Assembly (NCBI RefSeq): GCF_042408735.1
Contig: NZ_JBHOQV010000150.1
Span: 1 to 64,000, forward strand
DNA length: 64,000 bases
Direction of reading: 5' to 3'
Origin: Thermogemmatispora sp042408735
GTDB lineage: Bacteria > Chloroflexota > Ktedonobacteria > Ktedonobacterales > Ktedonobacteraceae
This document shows, one piece after another, positions 18,004-26,240 of this stretch. A model generated the notes under the pieces. That model was given only the letters and a program-made list of their open reading frames with translations, had not been told where the DNA came from and did not search any database. The translations under genes were made by a program, and so were the position numbers. The number at the start of each line of letters is the position of its first letter. Within the stretch, counting starts at the first letter, position 1.

Positions 18004-19080
18004 CTAGCCTGCTCGGGCTTCTGCCTGAGGGTCGAGCAAGATCTTGCCGTAGGCCCGGCCTTCAGCCATGGCGAGCAGGCCATCGGGGACAAGGCGCTCC
18101 AGAGGGATGACGCGCTCGATCACCTGTGCGGCCAACTCACTCTGACGCAGCAGCGCCAGGGCTTCGGGCAGATCGATCGGGCAGACATGGGCGTTGGTTG
18201 TCAGAATCTCAACCTCGCGGATGACCGCCGTATGCAGATCGAGGGCGCGCGGCTCAGCCTGCAGCCCCACCAAGAGCAGGCGGCCACCGCGCTGAGCCGC
18301 GGCCAGCGCCAGGGCTGGAGCTGAGGGAGCCCCCGAAGCTTCGATCACCAGGTCCGGCCCTTCGCCGTCGGTCAAGCGCCGCAGTTCGCGGAGGACGTCC
18401 TCAGAGCCGGCCCGGACCAGATGGCTGGCGCCGAGGGCGGCCGCGCGCGCCAGGCGCCGCTCGTCGACATCGACCGCAATGAGCAGGGATGGCTCCAGCG
18501 CGCGGGCCGCAGCCAGGAGAAAAGCCCCAATACCGCCTACGCCGATCAGGGCTATCGTCTCGCCGCGCCTGGCCCGGCTGCGTCGCAGCGCATGCAAGGC
18601 GATGGCCAGCGGCTGGGCCAGAGCCGCCGCCTCGTCGCTGCAGTCCTCGGGCACCGGATAGCACATCCGGGCCGGCACGCGCGCCAGCTCAGCCAGCCCG
18701 CCATCGGCCTGCAGGCCCAGGGTATAGTAGCGGGCACAGAGATTGGTACGTCCCGCCTGGCACCAGCGGCATTCTCCGCACCACATCCCGGCTCCTACCG
18801 CTACTCGCTGACCAGGCGTCAGGCCCTCCACTCCGGGGCCGCAGGCCACAAGGCGTCCCATGAATTCGTGGCCTAGAATCAGCGGCCCTCGATGGCCGCT
18901 GAACGGATGAGGCTCCTGTAGGGGGACAAAATGCGGCCCATGCAAGAACTCCGCCACATCGGTGCCACAGATTCCCGCCCGCAGCACCTGCAGCAGCACC
19001 TCGCCCTCGCCTGGCTCCCCCGGCGCAGGCACCTCTTCAATACGCACATCACCTCGTCCATAGTAGCGCGCCGCCTTCAT
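18004..19080 (-). CDS. Zinc-dependent medium-chain alcohol/polyol dehydrogenase
   Basis: A 358-residue MDR-family NAD(P) dehydrogenase. Catalytic zinc ligands are suggested by AGICGTDVAEF and LGHEFMG, and the structural zinc by CGECRWCQAGRTNLC, with four cysteines. The nucleotide fold is IALIGVGGIGAFLL. The long loop FLHGPHFVPLQEPHPFSGHRG before GHE resembles (R,R)-butanediol and sorbitol dehydrogenases. The start at 19080 has GAGGAGGT eight bases upstream. It lies about 105 bases after livM in the same direction and near acetoin/pyruvate-dehydrogenase-type genes, so oxidation of a diol or hydroxy compound is a reasonable guess. Confidence 0.9.
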   Translation of the reverse strand: MKAARYYGRGDVRIEEVPAPGEPGEGEVLLQVLRAGICGTDVAEFLHGPHFVPLQEPHPFSGHRGPLILGHEFMGRLVACGPGVEGLTPGQRVAVGAGMWCGECRWCQAGRTNLCARYYTLGLQADGGLAELARVPARMCYPVPEDCSDEAAALAQPLAIALHALRRSRARRGETIALIGVGGIGAFLLAAARALEPSLLIAVDVDERRLARAAALGASHLVRAGSEDVLRELRRLTDGEGPDLVIEASGAPSAPALALAAAQRGGRLLLVGLQAEPRALDLHTAVIREVEILTTNAHVCPIDLPEALALLRQSELAAQVIERVIPLERLVPDGLLAMAEGRAYGKILLDPQAEARAG

Positions 19081-19186
19081 GGCTGCCGACCTCCTCTCGT
19101 GCTCTTTTACCGCTCTCTTTGGCCCTGATGGTCGTTCCATAGCGCCTCCGCTGCAGGGAGGGGAGGGAACCCCACCCTCCAGACCC

Positions 19187-20197
19187 CTAGACCGTCAAGC
19201 GGCGTCCCCGCACGCGACGCACCAGGCCCATGATGCCATAGGGCGCCAGGAGCGCTACCAGAATAAGGATGATCCCAAAGACCACGCGATCGAACTCCGG
19301 CGGCAGGGCGGACCCAAAGAACGGCAGTTCGCCGGCCAGAATGCGCAGTACCTGGGCCGTCACCAGCATCAGCGGCACCCCGATCAAGGGTCCCTGCCAG
19401 GTACCCAGACCCCCAACCAGGCTCATTAAGACCACATCGATCGAAATATCCAGACTGAAGGTCCCCTGCGGCTCAATATAGCTCGTATGAAAGGCGTAGA
19501 TCGCCCCCGCGACGCCGGCAATACAGGCGCCCAGCAGCAGAGCCTGCGTCTTGAGCCAGGTCGTACGCACCCCCAGGATCTCCGCCGGGTCCTCGTCCTC
19601 GCGAATGGCCACCAGGGCATAGCCAAAGCGTGAGTGCTCGATCAGAAAGGCCAGCAGTACCGCCAGCGCCATCAGCCCCAGAAAAGCGTAGTAGAAAAGC
19701 TGCTCGTTGGTGAAGGCATCGAAGGGCAGAGCCGGCATGTAGATCCCGCTGGCCCCACCCGTAATCCCCAGATTCGTCACCAGTACCTGTGTCAAGAAGC
19801 TGACGATGAGCGTCAGAATAGCAAAGTAGACGCCGCGCAGGCGTAAGGCGGGGACTCCCACCACCACGGCCACTACCATCGCCACCAGGCCCGCTAAAGG
19901 GATGGTCAACAAAGGATGGACAGCGTACTGCGTGCAGAGGACGCCAGCGGTATAGGCTCCAACTCCGAAGAAGGTCACCATGCCAAAATTGAGGTAGCCG
20001 GCGTAGCCGCCCAGGATATTCCAGCCCTCCGCCAGCAAGATATACATAAAGACCGAAGACAGGGTCGTTACCCAGTCCAGAGGGATCAAAACGCCGAGCA
20101 GCGCCAGCAGGCCCACCGCCGCCGTCCCTCCCAGCCCGCGATAGAGCCAGCTCCGCCAGCGCGTGCCCGTCGTCCGTTCAAGCAAGGCACTGCTCAT
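19187..20197 (-). CDS. livM: Branched-chain-type ABC transporter permease LivM
   Basis: A 336-residue membrane protein with eight to nine hydrophobic segments. Family signatures are LLAEGWNILGGYAGYLNFG near residue 55, ALRLRGVYFAILTLIVSFL, the ATPase-contact segment YALVAIREDEDPAEILGVRTTWLK, and SLVGGLGTWQGPLIG. GGGAGGA lies eight bases before the ATG. It is the fourth gene of the transport run (binding protein, LivG, LivF, LivH, LivM). Members of the family also carry amides, urea, sugars acids and aromatic acids, so the name does not fix the ligand. Confidence 0.93.
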   Translation of the reverse strand: MSSALLERTTGTRWRSWLYRGLGGTAAVGLLALLGVLIPLDWVTTLSSVFMYILLAEGWNILGGYAGYLNFGMVTFFGVGAYTAGVLCTQYAVHPLLTIPLAGLVAMVVAVVVGVPALRLRGVYFAILTLIVSFLTQVLVTNLGITGGASGIYMPALPFDAFTNEQLFYYAFLGLMALAVLLAFLIEHSRFGYALVAIREDEDPAEILGVRTTWLKTQALLLGACIAGVAGAIYAFHTSYIEPQGTFSLDISIDVVLMSLVGGLGTWQGPLIGVPLMLVTAQVLRILAGELPFFGSALPPEFDRVVFGIILILVALLAPYGIMGLVRRVRGRRLTV

Positions 20198-20224
20198 AGA
20201 GATCTTCCTCCCGCTTGGTGCATC

Positions 20225-21115
20225 TCAGAGCACGCGGCTCTGGCTCCCGGCCAGCCCCTGGCCACGCACCAGTAGGGTGACTACCAGCAGCAGGTAGACG
20301 ATGAAATAGACATACTGGAAAGGGAAAAGGATACTGCTCAAGGTCTCGATCAGGCCAATGAGCAGGCCAGCCAGCAGCGTATTGCGGATGCTGCCCAGAC
20401 CACCGATGACCACCACCAGAAAGGCCCAGGCCAGCCAGCGATAGTGGTCCTGCGGATCAAAGGGAAAAATCATCGCCAGCACTACTCCTCCGACACCGGC
20501 GGTCGCTGTCGCCAGCCCAAAGACCAGCAGCGAGAGGCGGTCGGTGTCGATGCCAGAGATGCGGGCGGCATCGCGGTTCTGGGCCATGGCGCGGATAGCC
20601 TTGCCGTAGAGCGTCGAACGGAGGAAGGTATCGAGAAGCACCACCAGGGCCAGGGCCACGGCGGCAGCAATCAGCCGCGGTACAGCGATGGCGATGCCAT
20701 CGAGGGCGAGCGAGGCATTGGTATAGCTCACCGAGAGCACCTGCGTATCGGTCGTCCAGGCCAGGATCGCCGCCCCCTCGATCACCACCAGAACCCCGAA
20801 GAGCACCAGCAAGCCCGTGGTCTGGGTGGTACGCGCCACGCGGCTGATCAGCAGGCGCTCGAGAAGGACTCCGATCAGGAAAAAGACTGGCACCGCTATA
20901 ACGGCACTGACGATGGGATCGAGGCCCAGATGCTGCAGTAGCTCCAGGGCCAGATAGGAGCCGAGCATGATCAGGGTGCTGTGCGCGACGTTGACAACGC
21001 CCATGATGCCCAGCGTCAGGCTTAGGCCGAGTGAAATCAGGGTATAGACCAGACCGAGCAGCAGGCCGTTGATCAGGGCCTGCACCAGCAGAGACAGGCT
21101 GATCGTTGTCAGCAT
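20225..21115 (-). CDS. livH: Branched-chain-type ABC transporter permease LivH
   Basis: A 296-residue membrane protein with seven to eight segments. Characteristic stretches are NGLLLGLVYTLISLGLSLTLG near the N-terminus, YGKAIRAMAQNRDAARISGID (the ATPase-contact loop) and FLVVVIGGLGSIRNTLLAGLL. It should pair with LivM, whose gene starts 27 bases downstream, and with the LivG/LivF ATPases encoded upstream. Confidence 0.93.
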   Translation of the reverse strand: MLTTISLSLLVQALINGLLLGLVYTLISLGLSLTLGIMGVVNVAHSTLIMLGSYLALELLQHLGLDPIVSAVIAVPVFFLIGVLLERLLISRVARTTQTTGLLVLFGVLVVIEGAAILAWTTDTQVLSVSYTNASLALDGIAIAVPRLIAAAVALALVVLLDTFLRSTLYGKAIRAMAQNRDAARISGIDTDRLSLLVFGLATATAGVGGVVLAMIFPFDPQDHYRWLAWAFLVVVIGGLGSIRNTLLAGLLIGLIETLSSILFPFQYVYFIVYLLLVVTLLVRGQGLAGSQSRVL

Positions 21116-21142
21116 AGCGCCTCTCTTTCTCTTCTGCCCGCA

Positions 21143-21925
21143 CTAAAAGCGCAGCCAGCTCTTGATGAGGGCCTCCAGCCGATCCTCAAAGGCCCCGCGC
21201 TCACCCTCGAGGTTGTTACGGCCATACTCCAGGGTGTAGACATAATCGGCCAGGGCCACGGCGGCGCGCACGTTCTGATCGACCAGGAGCACGGTGCGCC
21301 GCTCCTCCTTGAGGCGAGCGATCTCCTCATAGACCTGGTCGACGATGACTGGGGCCAGGCCCACCGATGGCTCGTCGATCAGAATGACGCGCGGATCGGC
21401 CATCAGCATGCGCGCAATCTCCACCAGACGCTGTTGTCCGCCGCTGAGGCTGCCAGCCTGTTTCTGGCGCCAGTCTTTGAGCACGGGGTAACGCGCATAG
21501 ATCGCCTCCAGGGCGGCGGCCAGGCGGCGACGGTCATGCAACAGGAGCCAGCCGCCGATCTCCAGATTCTCCTGCACAGTCAGCTCGGGAAAGACCGAGC
21601 GCCCCTGCGGCAGCAGGGCCATGCCCAGCGCCAGACGTCGATGAGGCGGCACGGCCGTGATGTCGCGTCCATCGAGCGTGATCTGCCCACTGCGCGGCCT
21701 CAGCAGGCCATAGAGAACGCGCAAGGCCGTCGACTTGCCCGAGCCATTTGGTCCCAGCAGCACGGTCACCTGGGCCGGGCGGGCCATGAGGCTAACGTTA
21801 TTCAAGACCAGGTCGTGGCTGTAGTAGCCGGCAGTGACCCCGCGCATGCTCAGGCCGGCGGCGGCAGCCGGCAGGCCATCGGGCGAGGGCGCTCCCGCCG
21901 GAACTTGGGCTGCGGGTTTCATCAT
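21143..21925 (-). CDS. livF: Branched-chain-type ABC transporter ATPase LivF
   Basis: A 260-residue ATPase with Walker A LGPNGSGKST, signature LSGGQQRLVEIARMLM, Walker B VILIDEPSVGLAP and the LivF-type ending VYTLEYGRNNLEGE, where the canonical text is close to LETGRIVLEG. Its start overlaps the livG stop by four bases. AGGAGG lies nine bases upstream of the first of two tandem ATG codons. Confidence 0.93.
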   Translation of the reverse strand: MMKPAAQVPAGAPSPDGLPAAAAGLSMRGVTAGYYSHDLVLNNVSLMARPAQVTVLLGPNGSGKSTALRVLYGLLRPRSGQITLDGRDITAVPPHRRLALGMALLPQGRSVFPELTVQENLEIGGWLLLHDRRRLAAALEAIYARYPVLKDWRQKQAGSLSGGQQRLVEIARMLMADPRVILIDEPSVGLAPVIVDQVYEEIARLKEERRTVLLVDQNVRAAVALADYVYTLEYGRNNLEGERGAFEDRLEALIKSWLRF

Positions 21926-22698
21926 GATGCATGTCCTCCTGCCTGTTCAAGAGAGGTTGCTGGTCGCTGGCCTTGTCCGCCGGGATGGCCAAGATAGGCG
22001 GCTATCACCTCGGGATTCTCGCTGACCTCCTGGGGCGTGCCGCGGGCGATGATGCGCCCATAGCTCATACAGATGACGGTACGTGCCAGGCTCATCAGAT
22101 CGGGAATCTCGTGACTGACTATGATAAAGGAGACCTGGCGCTCCCGCTGGGCTTCGCGGATGCGTTCCAGTAGCAGGGCCTTGATCTCGGGATGGACGCC
22201 GCCGAACGGCTCATCCATCAGCACCAGGCGCGGCTCGGTCATTAAGGCGCGCGCAAACTCCAGCAGCTTTTGCTGCCCTCCCGAAAGCTCGCTTGCTGGC
22301 AGGGCCTGGGAGCGTTCCAGGCCCACAAAGGTCAGCAACTGCCTGGCCCGTTCCTGAACCTCGTTCCGGCTCAGCCTGGCATGGACCAGGGGAATCAGCA
22401 TGTTCTGGTAGACCGTCAGTGTATGAAAGACGCGGGCGGTCTGAAAGGTCCGGCTGATGCCCAGCAGGGCAAGTTGGTGGGGACGCAGGTTGCGCGTGGG
22501 GCGGCCCAGATAGCGGATCTCGCCACTATCGGGCCGATAGAGGCCGTTGAGCGTATTGAGCAGGGTGGTCTTGCCAGAGCCGTTCGGTCCGATCAGGCCC
22601 AGAATGCTGCCGGCTTCTAAGGTGAAAGAGATGCGGTCTAGCGCCACGATGCTCCCAAAGCGCTTCGAGAGCGAGTCAACCTGCAAAACAGGTTCCAT
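21922..22698 (-). CDS. livG: Branched-chain-type ABC transporter ATPase LivG
   Basis: A 258-residue ATPase. Walker A GPNGSGKTT is at residues 37-45; LGISRTFQTARVFHTLTVYQN is the LivG-specific Q-loop region; signature LSGGQQKLLEFARAL; Walker B LVLMDEPFGGVHP; switch histidine in IIVSHEIPDL. The start at 22698 (GGGAGAG five bases upstream) is preferred; the longer frame to 22902 runs back over the leader without similarity. The C-terminus ends with AAYLGHPG, the usual LivG tail. Confidence 0.92.
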   Translation of the reverse strand: MEPVLQVDSLSKRFGSIVALDRISFTLEAGSILGLIGPNGSGKTTLLNTLNGLYRPDSGEIRYLGRPTRNLRPHQLALLGISRTFQTARVFHTLTVYQNMLIPLVHARLSRNEVQERARQLLTFVGLERSQALPASELSGGQQKLLEFARALMTEPRLVLMDEPFGGVHPEIKALLLERIREAQRERQVSFIIVSHEIPDLMSLARTVICMSYGRIIARGTPQEVSENPEVIAAYLGHPGGQGQRPATSLEQAGGHAS

Positions 22699-22786
22699 CG
22701 TTGCTCTCCCCTTTGACGGAGTACCAGAGGGAGGCCGCTCTCCCGGCAGCGGCGCCAGAAGAGAGCCTCCCTGCTGTGCGTGCGCA

Positions 22787-24025
22787 TCACGACTGTAGCT
22801 GTGGCCTGGCGGTAGCCCGGCTGGGAGGCCAGACAACCTGGTTTTTGCCGCTGAGGTACTGCACCACCACGGCGTTGTAGTGGGGCATACCGTACTGGTC
22901 AAAGGTCAGTGGACCATTGACCGTGTTGAAGCGATGGCTGAGAACATAGGCCCGTAGCTGCTGCTGATCGAGCGTGCGGGCACCCTCGACAGCCTGCTGC
23001 ATCACCTGCAGGATCGTCATAGCGACAGCCGCGTACTGGCTGAAGACGGTCTCATGGCGGACTCGCTGCAGCATGGCGAAGAGGTCCTGGATTCCATCGT
23101 AGTTGTCGCTGGGCACAGCCATCGCTGTTGAGAAGATGCCCTCTCCGGCAGGCCCCAACTGAGCCCAGTAGGGCAGGGAGGTCACCAGCGAGCCGCAGGC
23201 GCAGTAGATCTTGGGCTTGAAGCCCAGCGAGTAGGCGGTCCGCGCAATCAGGGCCGCCGGGTTGGGCAGCGAGAGAGCGAAGAAGAGGTCAACTCTGGCC
23301 GCCTTGGCCCGCTGGATTAGGCCACTGACATCGGTAGCTGTCGGCGGATACTCTTCGTTGAGGACGATCTGCATGCCACGCTGCCTGGCGAAGTTGACGA
23401 CGCCGCCCTGCCCCTGATAGCCGTCGCGCACCACCAGGGTGAACGGATTCTGCTCGGTGACGATGCCCACGCGCGTAGGCCGCTCACTGGCAGGCAGTGA
23501 GTCGATCATCTCAAAGACGCCACGACTGTAGTCAGGCTCCTGGTAAGTATAGGATCCGATCATCCACTGCGTGCTTTTGAAGAGCTTGATGCCGACGAAG
23601 CCGCCGTTCCAGAGGATCATGTGGTTGGCGGCGGCGATGGGCAGCACTGCCCCTCCGATCGCCGTCGTGTAGGGCGAGAGCAGCAGGTTGACCTTGTCCT
23701 GGTGGATGAGTCGCTGGTAGAGGCTCTGGGCCGTGGCCGGGTTGCTCTCGTCATCGTAAATAATCATTTTGACAGGATGGCCAAGCAGGCCACCGTGACT
23801 GTTGACCTGCTGGAGCCAGTAGTCATAGACGGCCTTGTAGTCGGCCGAGGGACCGGCGTAGGCCCCGGTCAGGCCCAGGGTGCCGCCGATGACGATCGGC
23901 TGGCCTGCTGGCGGCAGCCCGTTCGCGGAGCCGGAACTGCCGCTGGTGTTTTGGGCGGCGCTGCAACCGGTCAACACCAGGACCAGTAGAACGGTAGCCG
24001 TGATGAAGAGACGCCAATACTTCAT
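22787..24025 (-). CDS. Branched-chain-type ABC transporter substrate-binding lipoprotein
   Basis: A 412-residue periplasmic-binding protein with a lipoprotein signal: hydrophobic LFITATVLLVLVL followed by LTGCS with C21. The mature protein begins IVIGGTLGLTGAYAGPSADY, typical of LivJ/K and Amt-type family 6 binders. Other features are KMIIYDDESNPATAQSLYQRL, LLSPYTTAIGGAVLPIAA and SHRFNTVNGPLTFDQYGMPHYN. AAGGAGGA lies just upstream of the ATG. First gene of the Liv-type transport operon, downstream of the E2 gene and a strong hairpin. Confidence 0.92.
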   Translation of the reverse strand: MKYWRLFITATVLLVLVLTGCSAAQNTSGSSGSANGLPPAGQPIVIGGTLGLTGAYAGPSADYKAVYDYWLQQVNSHGGLLGHPVKMIIYDDESNPATAQSLYQRLIHQDKVNLLLSPYTTAIGGAVLPIAAANHMILWNGGFVGIKLFKSTQWMIGSYTYQEPDYSRGVFEMIDSLPASERPTRVGIVTEQNPFTLVVRDGYQGQGGVVNFARQRGMQIVLNEEYPPTATDVSGLIQRAKAARVDLFFALSLPNPAALIARTAYSLGFKPKIYCACGSLVTSLPYWAQLGPAGEGIFSTAMAVPSDNYDGIQDLFAMLQRVRHETVFSQYAAVAMTILQVMQQAVEGARTLDQQQLRAYVLSHRFNTVNGPLTFDQYGMPHYNAVVVQYLSGKNQVVWPPSRATARPQLQS

Positions 24026-24467
24026 GTCGTCCTCCTTACGCGACGCCTCGCAGCAGAGCAGACGAGGAAGCCTGTCTCCGGCGGCAAGCCGCCGTCCTCC
24101 CGTTCAGGTGGGCGCTTTTGCCTGGCGTTGGTTGTCTGTCCGTGCGGACGGCCCGCGGTCCGCCGTGAGAGACAGCTCGCCATCAGGGCAGCGGCCGACG
24201 CGCTGTTCGTGCGCCCGCTCGGCCCTGGCTCTGCGCAACTGCGGATCTGTCACAGAACGACGCTGTTCTTGTCGCTGCTCTGCAGTGCTCTGTCTGCTTT
24301 TTCCTCAGTTAAGCGCATGGGTGTGGGTGGGCCCAGGCGACTGGATCGCGCTGCGCTATGCGCTGTGCTCTCTGCTGTCCTTCTTCTCTGGCCCTATCTG
24401 GCCTCTGGCCGCCGGACAGAAGGCGCCTTCTGTCCGGCGGCGCGCTGGAGCCGGCTTCGTTGAGGCT
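24026..24467. other. Intergenic region between E2 and the Liv transport operon
   Basis: No credible gene. It holds the 34-base perfect palindrome at 24408-24441 just after the E2 stop and the leader of the binding-protein gene. No strong promoter hexamers were recognised. Confidence 0.6.
24408..24441 (-). terminator. Perfect 34-base palindrome after E2, probable terminator
   Basis: Seventeen bases pair perfectly with the next seventeen (left arm ends GGACAGAAGGC at 24424, right arm starts GCCTTCTGTCC at 24425). It begins 27 bases after the E2 stop. No T-run follows on the leftward strand, so Rho-independent termination is not certain. Confidence 0.55.
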
Positions 24468-26030
24468 TCAGGCGAGCAAGCCCAGCGGCTCCTCCAATAG
24501 AGCGACCAGTGTGGCCAGAAACTGGGCTGCCCGGGCCCCATCGAGGACACGATGATCGCAGGAGAGGCTCAGCAGCATGGTCGGGGCAACGGCAGGCTGC
24601 CCTTCGACGGCGATGACACGCTCGCTGACGCGCCCAACGGCCAGAATGGCGGCCTGGGGCGCATTGATGATGGCGTTGAAGGCATCAACGCCGTACATGC
24701 CCAGGTTGCTGATGGTGAAGGTCCCTCCCTGCAGATCCTGGGGACGCAGGCGCCGGCTGCGCGCCCGTTCGACCAGCTCGCGGCGGGCCGCGGCCAGAGC
24801 GCTCAGGCTGAGGCGATCGGCGCCATGAATGACCGGCACGACCAGCCCTTCATCGGTGGCCACAGCCAGCCCAACGTTGATTTCGCGCTGGTAGACTATC
24901 CGCCCGTCTTGCCAGGTGGCATTGACCTGGGGATGGGCCCGCAGCGCTGCGGCTACCGCCAGGACGAGCAGATCGGTCAACGTAACCTCGGACGAGCAGC
25001 GCTGCTGCATGGCACTCTGCCAGGCCAGCAGCCGCCCGGCCCGTACCTCGCGCAGCAGGAAGAAATGTGGTACCTGGCTCCAGCTCTGGCTGGTACGCTC
25101 AGCCATCAGGCGCCAGACCTGACCCAAGGCCGGCTCCCCAACCGGCTGGGACTGGGAGGCCGGGCTTGCAGGCTGGGCGGCTTCGACCAGGCCCGGCTCC
25201 GCGGCGCGCTGCCGCTGATCCTGCGCAGCACGGGCAGTGGCGGCCAGCACATCGGCAGCCAGGATGGCCCCTCCAGGACCACTGCCAGCCCCCTCCCGAG
25301 CGAGGGCGACCAGATCCTGGCCTAGCTCGGCGGCCAGACGCCTGGCCTTGGGAGAAGCAGCCACCATCAGCCGCGAGCGACCAGCGTTCGGCCTTCTTGC
25401 GACGTCAGGTGGAGGGGTGGCCTGAGCAGGCGCCGCTACAGGGGCCGCACTCTCGCCGTTCGGCGGCTGGCGACTGGACAGATAGGCCAAGACGTCGGCT
25501 TTCTGAATGCGCCTCCCCTTCGTCTGGAGCTGCTCAAGATCGACCTGATGTTCGGCGGCGATGCGCGCGGCCAGAGGAGAAACCAGCCTCCCTGGCCGGC
25601 GCATGCGCTCGTCGGTGTCCGTGGACGGAGAGGAAGAGGGTGGGACTGTCAGCGGGCTGGTGCTCGTGTGAGTCGGGGTCTCTGCTGGCACCGCCTCGCC
25701 GCTCGCCGGCGACGAGCGCTCCGCCCCCTCCTCCGAGCGAGAGGCCCGAGCCTCTGGCGCTGCTCGAGCTGGGTTCGGGGCAGGCTGCTCGCCTGGAGCC
25801 AGAATCAGGGCAATCTGCTGCCCTACAGGGATGTCCTCCCCCTCGCTGGCTGTCACCGCGCTCAGCAGGCCCGTGGCAGGAGCCTCCAGCTCGACCGTTG
25901 CCTTGTCGGTCTCGATCTCGGCCAGCGGCTCGCCTTGCTTGACCGGCTCACCTTCGCGCTTGAGCCAGCGCAGGACCTTGCCCGTTTCCTGAGCCATGCC
26001 CAACGCCGGCATGATGACCCTGGTCGCCAT
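24468..26030 (-). CDS. 2-oxoacid dehydrogenase E2 (dihydrolipoamide acyltransferase) with two E3/E1-binding domains
   Basis: A 520-residue E2. An N-terminal lipoyl domain (residues 1-80) carries EIETDKATVEL with lipoyl lysine K43. After an Ala/Pro/Ser linker come two peripheral-subunit-binding domains, one near 148-185 (RLVSPLAARIAAEHQVDL) and one near 224-268 (ASPKARRLAAELGQDL). The catalytic domain (about 300-520) ends with DHRVLDG, with H493 and D497 as catalytic residues. It would accept the acyl group from the E1 encoded at 27832-29878. No dihydrolipoamide dehydrogenase is nearby. GAGGAG lies seven bases before the ATG. Confidence 0.93.
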   Translation of the reverse strand: MATRVIMPALGMAQETGKVLRWLKREGEPVKQGEPLAEIETDKATVELEAPATGLLSAVTASEGEDIPVGQQIALILAPGEQPAPNPARAAPEARASRSEEGAERSSPASGEAVPAETPTHTSTSPLTVPPSSSPSTDTDERMRRPGRLVSPLAARIAAEHQVDLEQLQTKGRRIQKADVLAYLSSRQPPNGESAAPVAAPAQATPPPDVARRPNAGRSRLMVAASPKARRLAAELGQDLVALAREGAGSGPGGAILAADVLAATARAAQDQRQRAAEPGLVEAAQPASPASQSQPVGEPALGQVWRLMAERTSQSWSQVPHFFLLREVRAGRLLAWQSAMQQRCSSEVTLTDLLVLAVAAALRAHPQVNATWQDGRIVYQREINVGLAVATDEGLVVPVIHGADRLSLSALAAARRELVERARSRRLRPQDLQGGTFTISNLGMYGVDAFNAIINAPQAAILAVGRVSERVIAVEGQPAVAPTMLLSLSCDHRVLDGARAAQFLATLVALLEEPLGLLA

Positions 26031-26240
26031 GTCTGCTCTCCTCTACTCCTCATCTTCTGCGGCATCGTTGGGGCAGCATCCCACCGCCGCGGCCCACGGT
26101 CCATGACCAGAGACCAGAGACCTGCCTGCGCTTCCAGCCACCCTTCTGGTCCCTCGTGGACGAGCGGTGAGCGGCCCCACGCAGGCAGACCAGGCCCAGA
26201 AGGACAGTGGGCCTGCGGTGCGGGTGGATGCCCGCCAGAG

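Noticed and set aside
18004..19080. Naming the dehydrogenase as threonine or butanediol dehydrogenase
   Set aside because: Zinc motifs fit several polyol dehydrogenases; specificity cannot be read from the sequence by eye.
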